Assembly: GCA_032164245.1 (NCBI GenBank)
Contig: JAVMKO010000003.1
Span: forward strand, 6,210,651-6,274,650
Reading direction: 5' to 3'
Source of the DNA: Sternotherus odoratus
Lineage: Eukaryota; Chordata; Testudines; Kinosternidae
Length of the DNA stretch: 64,000 nt
Positions 58,032 through 64,000 of the stretch are shown one piece after another. The translations under genes were made by a program, and so were the position numbers. The notes beneath the pieces were generated by a model, which saw only the letters and a list, made by a program, of their open reading frames with translations, was not told where the DNA came from and ran no database searches. Every line of letters starts with the position of its first letter. Position 1 is the stretch's first letter.

Positions 58032-58037
58032 AATAAA
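58032..58037 (+). terminator. Candidate PRSS55 poly(A) signal AATAAA
   Basis: First canonical AATAAA after the stop, about 350 bp downstream. Confidence 0.5.
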
Positions 58038-58509
58038 CACAGAAAATCTGGAAAACGAAAGTCCTGACCATTTCAAAAGCCAGCACTTCCAAAACAGTTG
58101 CATCAGAACAAGCAGTTATTTCCTTGTCTAAGTACAGTGTCCAGAAATATAGTGCGATCTTAGATATCATTGCAGGAAAAATTGTCTTTCAATTGCTGCC
58201 ACTGAAGATGCTTTGAAATTTCATTGCTTTTGAATGTTGGGCTTAATTGGTACAAGACTCTATAGAAAAATTTAAGGTAGCAGAGAACTTTCTGTGATTT
58301 GCCCATTAGTCACCGTCTAAAGAAGGCGTCCATTCTGGTAAATAGACAAAATGTTAATATCAATACAGAGTTTGTCTAAACGGGAGATATTTTTTTAAAA
58401 AGACAGTTACTAAGTTCAGGCTCAAAGAAAGAGCTCAAACAACAAGGCTTGAATACCAGCTTGGTCTCCTTTGTTTACCAGAGATTACACCCTGTTTGGA
58501 ATTCTGTGC

Positions 58510-58536
58510 AACACACACACAGAGAGAGAGAGAGAC
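58510..58536 (+). repeat. (AC)n(AG)n microsatellite
   Basis: A compound dinucleotide tract. Confidence 0.9.
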
Positions 58537-58733
58537 ATCTAGTGGCTGAATAATCTACTGCAAGTAAACAGATCATTGCACAAAGGAAGGCAAAGTGAAT
58601 AGCATTTCATTTCTATTAAGGGATCTCTCCTAAGCACATTTGCATTCTCTGTTTCCCAGAAACAAATCAGAGGTGAAGGTGCTCATTGTAACACCGACAG
58701 ACTCTGGTCATGATTGGCCTCTACTGCATGACT

Positions 58734-58734
<1 letters not shown>

Positions 58735-58785
<51 letters not shown>
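58735..58785 (+). repeat. (CT)25 microsatellite
   Basis: 51 uninterrupted bases of CT. Confidence 0.97.
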
Positions 58786-58788
<3 letters not shown>

Positions 58789-59084
58789 TGTCGGTGCCAC
58801 TAGATGGGATAGAACACCACAGTGTGGAGGTGTGTGGGTTACACTAGCACATGGCAGGAGGTATTCAGAACCTTCAGACAATCTGTCTCTTACCTCTGAA
58901 ATAAGCCTGTTGCAAAATGATGTCTGGTCCTTTCAATTTTAGACCGTCCTTAGATTCTCTTGAGCTATCTTGAATGAGACTGCTTAGTCATGCAGTAATA
59001 CCTATTCAATATCCCACCCTTTGTAACACTATAAAAGCCCAAGGACTTACCGCAATAATAAAACTCTACAATAGGACTGTGGTA

Positions 59085-59560
59085 AGCAAATTGGTTTTAA
59101 TTACCTGGGTGCTTTCTGGCTGGCTAGCAGAGCAGCCTTGTAGATGAGAATTAATTCATTCACCTTAAACTAATGCAAACCCATCTTGGCAGAAGAGTCA
59201 GACTTTATTTTCTGTGTCATCTGCAGGGAAAATAATGCCTAATTATTATTAGCACTGAGTAACGCTTATGAAAATTGCTCTACATTAATTTCACATGGCT
59301 GACTGGCTAATGGATTCACAAGGGCCTTGTAACACTCTATAAAAAGACTAATAGAAGCTAAAAACATGGGGAATACATTACTCTAACAGCTATTAGTACA
59401 CGGTGGTGTCCACTAGCATTAATACCTGTCTTTATTTTGCCTCCCATTAATAATATATCAGCCGATAATAGAAGCTGTAGCAATGGCTGGATGTCAAGCA
59501 ATGTTTCCTAATGCTGCAGTCTAATCAGCTGTGGAATTGTTTCCTCAAGGGAAATGATGG
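59085..59560. other. Repeat-free AT-rich stretch, candidate conserved non-coding element
   Basis: No known repeat phrase is found over about 475 bp. Homeodomain-type TAAT/TTAATT cores recur (ttttaattacc, gaattaattcat, cctaattattatta, cattaataatat). Function is not shown by sequence alone. Confidence 0.3.
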
Positions 59561-59734
59561 AAGTCTTATTGCGTGTGTCATTACTATGGAGCGGGTCCAT
59601 AAAGTGCTAGTTTATAGCACACTCCATGGAAGAATCCTGTGGTTACAGGGAGCTATTGGCTCACCCAGTAGATCTTTCCATCTCTAATATCTACAATTCT
59701 ATGCGACTACAAGAACAATGAAGGATGTAAAGCA

Positions 59735-59900
59735 ATATGAGCCAGTGTTTAGAGCAGGACCCTTGAAAACAGCAAATCAAGGTTCTAATCCCAGCTTTGA
59801 GGCCGATTCACTGAGAGACCTTGGGCAAGTGACATCAACTCCCCGTGCCGTGGTTTCCCTATGTGTAATGTGGAGATGATGTTAAACTCCACAGACGAAA
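59735..59900 (+). repeat. MIR-like CORE-SINE
   Basis: agtgtttagagcaggaccc...atcaaggttctaatcccagctttgagg...gagagaccttgggcaagtgacatcaactccccgtgcc. Confidence 0.7.
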
Positions 59901-60039
59901 ATGGCTTTTTAGGTAGTCAGTGGTGGTGTCTCTTCTCAGTCTATAATATCACAGAGCTCACCATTACCAACAGATATGGCTGAGTTAGCCCCGGTATTCC
60001 CTGCTCTAAGCATAAAGTAAATCTGTGGTATCTCAGATA

Positions 60040-60437
60040 GCTCTGCGGGGTAAGTAGAACTGACTGAAAAAATTTCTACAGAAATTTTCCATGGGAAAAC
60101 GCAGTGTTGTCAAAAAATGTTCAATAGAATTTTTTTTTCTTGATTCGAAATTGAGATGCAGTATTTCCTTTCAACTTCATTTCATTCTTTTACTTAAAAA
60201 ATATGTAGAATTATATTAATACATGTAATAGTGCTATCTATAGATTATAATTTCTACATGCATATTGTATGTTGGCATTATCAAACTGAAATGTTTTGAT
60301 AAGGTCGGTTTGGTGTTTCTGACTTAATATTTCAGAATTTCCACTCCACACAATTTTTCAAGGTTCTGAGCGTTCATCCTGGTTTGGGATGAAAACAAAT
60401 TACAGATGGAAAATCCTTATTCCGTCCAGCTCTAAAG
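60040..60437. repeat. Repeat of the ctagagctgg family
   Basis: AT-rich, with gaaattttccatgggaaaac, aactgaaatgttttgataaggtcgg and a right end ggaaaatccttattccgtccagctcta that mirrors the left end of the copy at 50345. Confidence 0.5.
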
Positions 60438-60754
60438 TGTTAGCAAATGCAGATATTTTTTTCTTGGTCATTGCAAGTGAAATATTAAGATGGCCAGTTA
60501 AATCACTCCACAGTGAGTGAAGCACACCTCAGCTCTAGGGAGATTCAAAGTCTGCAGAGGAGGGAGGGTCAGACCAAGTGTTTTGGTTTGGACCCCAGGG
60601 TTGAGCGCCAAGAGCCAAATCATGTGTTCTCCAGTTCTCCCTGCTCCAGGCTTTGTGCTTTGGGGGGGCTCCCGTGGGCTGGTGTGATTGGCCGGTCCCT
60701 GAAGTCAGGGTACCTAAGGAATGGGAGGGAGAACAATCCTACCATTATTATCCT

Positions 60755-60990
60755 TCTTTGACAGGTAACTGATTTGGTGGATAGGAAGGCTGGGGGGACA
60801 TAATATACCTGGACTTTAGCAAGGCTTTTGACACACTCCTAGATTTCGTTCTGATAAGTAATGTGGAGAAATGCAGGCTTGACAGGATACCATTAAGTGG
60901 ATACATAGTTGATTAAACAACCACAAACAAAGATTAACTATGAATGGAATGATGTCGTCTTGGAGGGAGGTCTCAAGTGGCTACACTACC
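60755..60990 (+). mobile_element. CR1 LINE reverse-transcriptase fragment
   Basis: Contains tacctggactttagcaaggcttttgacac, which reads YLDFSKAFDT, the RT domain motif of CR1 ORF2. An internal piece, truncated at both sides. Confidence 0.8.
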
Positions 60991-61010
60991 TGCTGGATTG
61001 GCGGGTGGTG

Positions 61011-61065
<55 letters not shown>
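61011..61065 (+). repeat. (ATCT)~13.75 tetranucleotide microsatellite
   Basis: 55 uninterrupted bases of ATCT. Confidence 0.97.
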
Positions 61066-61074
61066 GGGGATCCA

Positions 61075-61315
61075 TTTATTGTGTCTAATCTAGACGCGAT
61101 AAATCAATTCCCAAGCGCTCTCCCGTCGACTTGGCACTCCACCGCCGTGAGAGGTGCAGGAGGAGTTGACGGAAGTGGCAGCAGTCCACTCAGCGCCATG
61201 AAGGCGCTGTGGTAAGTCGACCTAAGTACACTGACTTGAGCTATGCTTTTTCTGTAGCTGAAGTTGCGTATCTTAGGTTGATCCCCCTCCCGCCCCCTAG
61301 TGTAGACCAGGGCTA
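61075..61315. repeat. Repeat with gtcgacctaagtac phrases
   Basis: Starts after a tctagacgcgataaatc phrase and contains ggtaagtcgacctaagtacactgacttgagcta and a right end ccctagtgtagaccaggg. Probably a MITE; family not assigned. Confidence 0.45.
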
Positions 61316-61689
61316 AATGAAGTGCTGTTCCTTGGGAGAGAGCTGTGTTTACTGACATCTTCTGCTCTTGCAATTGCTCTTTCTTTTTGCCGCATTAATC
61401 ATTTGTTTCAAGAGCTCTTCAGCATGCTTAGACTTTGACTGCTGAGTGATTTAGCAGGTGGTAGTTGCAGTGGGACGTATTACATTTGGCATCTCTGGTG
61501 GATTGTGACCTTCAGGAAGCAAGTGGGACGTAAAAATCATGTTGTCTCTCAAAGATTAAAAATTGTTGCTGTTTCGGAAAATTCTCTGTGGACATTGCTC
61601 ACAACTTCAGCAAAAGCGAGCCAACGGGGTTGTCGCTAAGGCGGGGCACAAAGTGGGCAGAGGAGCAGACTCTGGTTTTGTGTCAGGGA

Positions 61690-62035
61690 ACAACACCAAC
61701 TCAGGAGGTCTGAGTTCAATTTGTACCTCTGCCACTGACGACCAATGTGATCTATGGCAAATCTCTTACAGCGAGATTGTCAGTCTCTTATTCCTCACAT
61801 GAGCACTCCTACTGAAGTCTATGGGACCGCTTACATGAGTAACTCTTTATCAGTAGGATGGGTGTCATGGAGGTGTGTGTGTGTCGCAATCTGGCACTTA
61901 GCCTCTGTGCTTCAGTTCTTCATCTGCTAAATGGTGATAATACTTCCCTTTCTCCTCTGGTTTGTGTTTGTACAGCACCTAACACACTAGGCCCTTGATC
62001 TTGACTGGGACATCCAGAGCCAGGGGCTACCCTTA
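61690..62035 (+). repeat. MIR-like CORE-SINE with long tail
   Basis: Head/core: caggaggtctgagttcaatttgtacctctgccactgac. After an intervening gtcaatggg-type stretch: cttagcctctgtgcttcagttcttcatctgctaaatggtgataatac...gtttgtacagcacctaacacactagg. Shows that the tail seen alone elsewhere belongs to this SINE family. Confidence 0.6.
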
Positions 62036-62626
62036 TGGATCTGAATGGCACCCCCATTCCATCCTTAACTCATGCTCCCATCTGGGCTAGGGGGCAGCTG
62101 CACATTGTGGTGGTTAGAGCAGAGGACTGCAAATTCTTGGCTGATGGACTAGAACCACACAGATCAGCTGGGAAGGGGAAAGAGGAAACCAGAAAGAGCC
62201 TGGCTGAGGAGTAACTTTAGAGAGGGAGGCTGCTTTTGACGCTCTGGCTAGCTGCAGGCCTCCTGGGAAACTGGGAAGGCTCGAAATGTTCAAGCAGCCT
62301 AAAGAGAGCTGCCGGAGCAGTAGGACTGCTAGCCCGGGATTCTGACTGAAAGGGCATTCTTGTATGCAAGGCCTTGGCTAACAGTGCTGTGGTGGGCACC
62401 CTGAGGTCTTGGTCTTGTTATTTGGTTTCCTTGGTGCACCAATAAATTGCCTTCGTTTTCAAGTTGATGGCTTGTGACCTAATTCAGATCTAGCGCTGTC
62501 TGGAGCAGCAGCATCCGCACTCATTGTAGGAGGTGCAAAAAAACGGTGCGCAGCTGGGGTGGCATAAGGGGCTTGTAGAAAGGCTGAGCAAGTTGTGGCT
62601 TCAAGGAAAGAAGGTGTGGCCAGTGA

Positions 62627-63495
62627 GAACATAAGAACAACCATACTGGGTCAGACCAATGGTCCATCTAGCCCAGTATCCTGTCTTCAAAGGGAATGAA
62701 CAGAATGGACAATCCTCTTGTGATCCGTCCCCTGTCATCCACGCCCAGCTTCGGACAAACAGAGGCTCGGGACACTCAGAGCATGCGGTTGCACACCAGA
62801 CCATCCTGACTAATAGTCATTGATGGACCTATCCTCCATGAACATATCTAGTTCTTTTTTGAACCCTGTTAAAGTCTTGGCCTTCACAACATCCTCTGGA
62901 AAAGAGTTCCACAGGTTGACTGTGTTGTGTGAAGAAATACTTCCTAATGTTTATTTTAAACCTGCTACCTATACACTTCATTTGATGACCCTAGTTCTTG
63001 TGTTATGAGGACTAAGTAACAGTTCCTTTATTTACTTTCTCCACACAAGTCATGATTTTATAGACCTCAATCATATCCTCCCTTAACTGTCTCTTTTTTT
63101 AATCTGAAAAGGCCCAGTTTTAGTAATCTCTCCTCATATGGAAACTGTTCCATACCCCTATTCATATTTGTTGCCCTTTTCTGTACCTTTCCAATTCCAA
63201 TGTATCTTTTTTTTTGAGATGGGCGACCTCACCTGCACACAGCATTCAAGATGTGGGTATACCATGGATTTATATAGATGCAAGATGATATTTTCTGTCT
63301 CATTCGCTATCTCTTTCTTAATTACTCCCAACATTGTTTGCTTTTTTGACTGCCGCTGCACATGGAGGGAGTGGATGTTTTCAGAGAAGTAGCCACAATG
63401 ACTCCAAGATCTCTTTCTTGGGTGGGAACAGCTAAGACCCCATCATTTTATATGTATACTTGAGATTATTCTTGCTAATGTGCATTACTTTGCAT
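62627..63495 (-). mobile_element. CR1 LINE: ORF2 C-terminus plus 3' UTR
   Basis: The antisense 3' end is at the left (gaacataagaacaaccatactgggtcagacc); the minus-strand frame 63158-63361 reads [20 protein letters not shown], with stops beyond. Same subfamily as 28235-29276, opposite orientation. Confidence 0.9.
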
Positions 63496-64000
63496 TTACC
63501 AACGTAGCCACTACTGTGGTAAAACCTCGTTGTGGCTCCATTTGCATAAGGGGACATGCAGAATCGCAAAGCACTTGTATACCCGACTGTGTAAGGTAAG
63601 CCAGTGTGTGTTCCATCACCCCTGTGTCTGAGTGACCCTGACAGCCCCCGCCTGCAGAACACGGCTCTCCAGTTCAAGCTGTGGAGACTCCTGCTGTCTG
63701 CTCGGACGCCGGCGGAGGTGGTGGCTATCACTCTCGCCCACCTGGTCCACAGCTGCCTCAGACCGTGTCAGAGGTGTAAGTGGCACCCCTCCGCCAGCAC
63801 TTCCTGACCATGCCGCTCCTGCTCTCCAGCAACCTCCAACCAGCCTGGCACACCCACTCGGGAGACAAATTAATCTAAGGGCTTTGCAAAGTGACTTAAA
63901 ATGCCCTTTTAAAAAAAGGCGTTTCCAGTCCCTGCTGAAGAGTTCTGCCTGAGCTGAGCTGCCAGGCTTTGCAGTTCCTCCCACGCTCGGAATCAGGCCC

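Larger units (their letters stand above)
58038..64000. other. Spacer downstream of PRSS55
   Basis: No coding exon recognised. In human the next gene is RP1L1, from memory; no part of it was seen. 58040-58500, 60440-60750, 61320-61680, 62040-62620 and 63500-64000 hold nothing I can name. 63640-63960 is GC-rich with open frames on both strands but no recognised protein. Confidence 0.6.

Noticed and set aside
63640..63960. Possible exon of the next gene (RP1L1)
   Set aside because: Open on both strands because of GC-rich composition; the translations match nothing I know, and no convincing splice-bounded exon was found.
1..64000. CRISPR arrays, operons, bacterial promoters or ribosome binding sites
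   Set aside because: Spliced vertebrate genes, tRNA-derived SINEs and CR1 LINEs throughout; the spaced repeats seen are a minisatellite (18610) and microsatellites.

Overview
The window is vertebrate nuclear DNA: short coding exons with GT..AG splice sites lie in tens of kilobases of intron and spacer filled with retroposons and DNA transposons. The repeats point to a cryptodiran (hidden-neck) turtle. There are many CR1 LINE fragments, tRNA-derived SINEs whose 3' tail matches the CR1 3' end (the Cry/tPolIII SINE type), MIR-like CORE-SINEs, a decayed DIRS retroelement and several TIR-bearing MITEs. No bacterial, viral or organellar gene is present. The species is inferred from repeats only.

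Layout. (1) 1-31756 is read as the last intron of MSRA (methionine sulfoxide reductase A). It is non-coding and repeat-rich. (2) 31757-31921 is the terminal MSRA exon, 54 codons plus stop, carrying the two resolving cysteines of the Gly-rich tail. A 1.1-kb transposon-like element begins only 86 bp after the stop. (3) 31922-36736 is the short MSRA-to-PRSS55 spacer. (4) 36737-57680 is a complete five-exon gene for a trypsin-like serine protease that I identify as PRSS55. Intron phases are 1-2-1-0 and the product is 315 aa, with a signal peptide, an S1 domain with all ten expected cysteines, and a hydrophobic C-terminus suggesting a GPI anchor. (5) 57681-64000 is downstream spacer with more repeats. 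The order MSRA then PRSS55 on the same strand matches human 8p23.1 as I recall it, where RP1L1 comes next; no RP1L1 coding sequence was seen here.

The most interesting result is in PRSS55. The frame and splice sites are intact and His57 and Asp102 are kept, but the nucleophile Ser195 is His (GDHGGP). The zymogen cleavage motif R-I/V-x-G-G reads E-S-T-T-V, and Trp215 is Gly. In the +1 frame across the activation segment an Arg-Val appears at exactly the expected place, which suggests a pair of compensating 1-bp indels (or two homopolymer errors). The gene therefore looks like a secreted or GPI-anchored pseudoprotease, not an active enzyme and not a simple pseudogene.

Other points of interest: a palindromic Penelope-like element with hammerhead-ribozyme-like cores in both arms and 12-bp target duplications; a duplicated MITE/CR1 junction block flanking PRSS55 exon 2; a candidate transposon-supplied poly(A) signal for MSRA; a solo LTR in PRSS55 intron 1; and a short interstitial telomere-like tract. 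Repeat boundaries are by eye and approximate unless TIRs or TSDs are stated.
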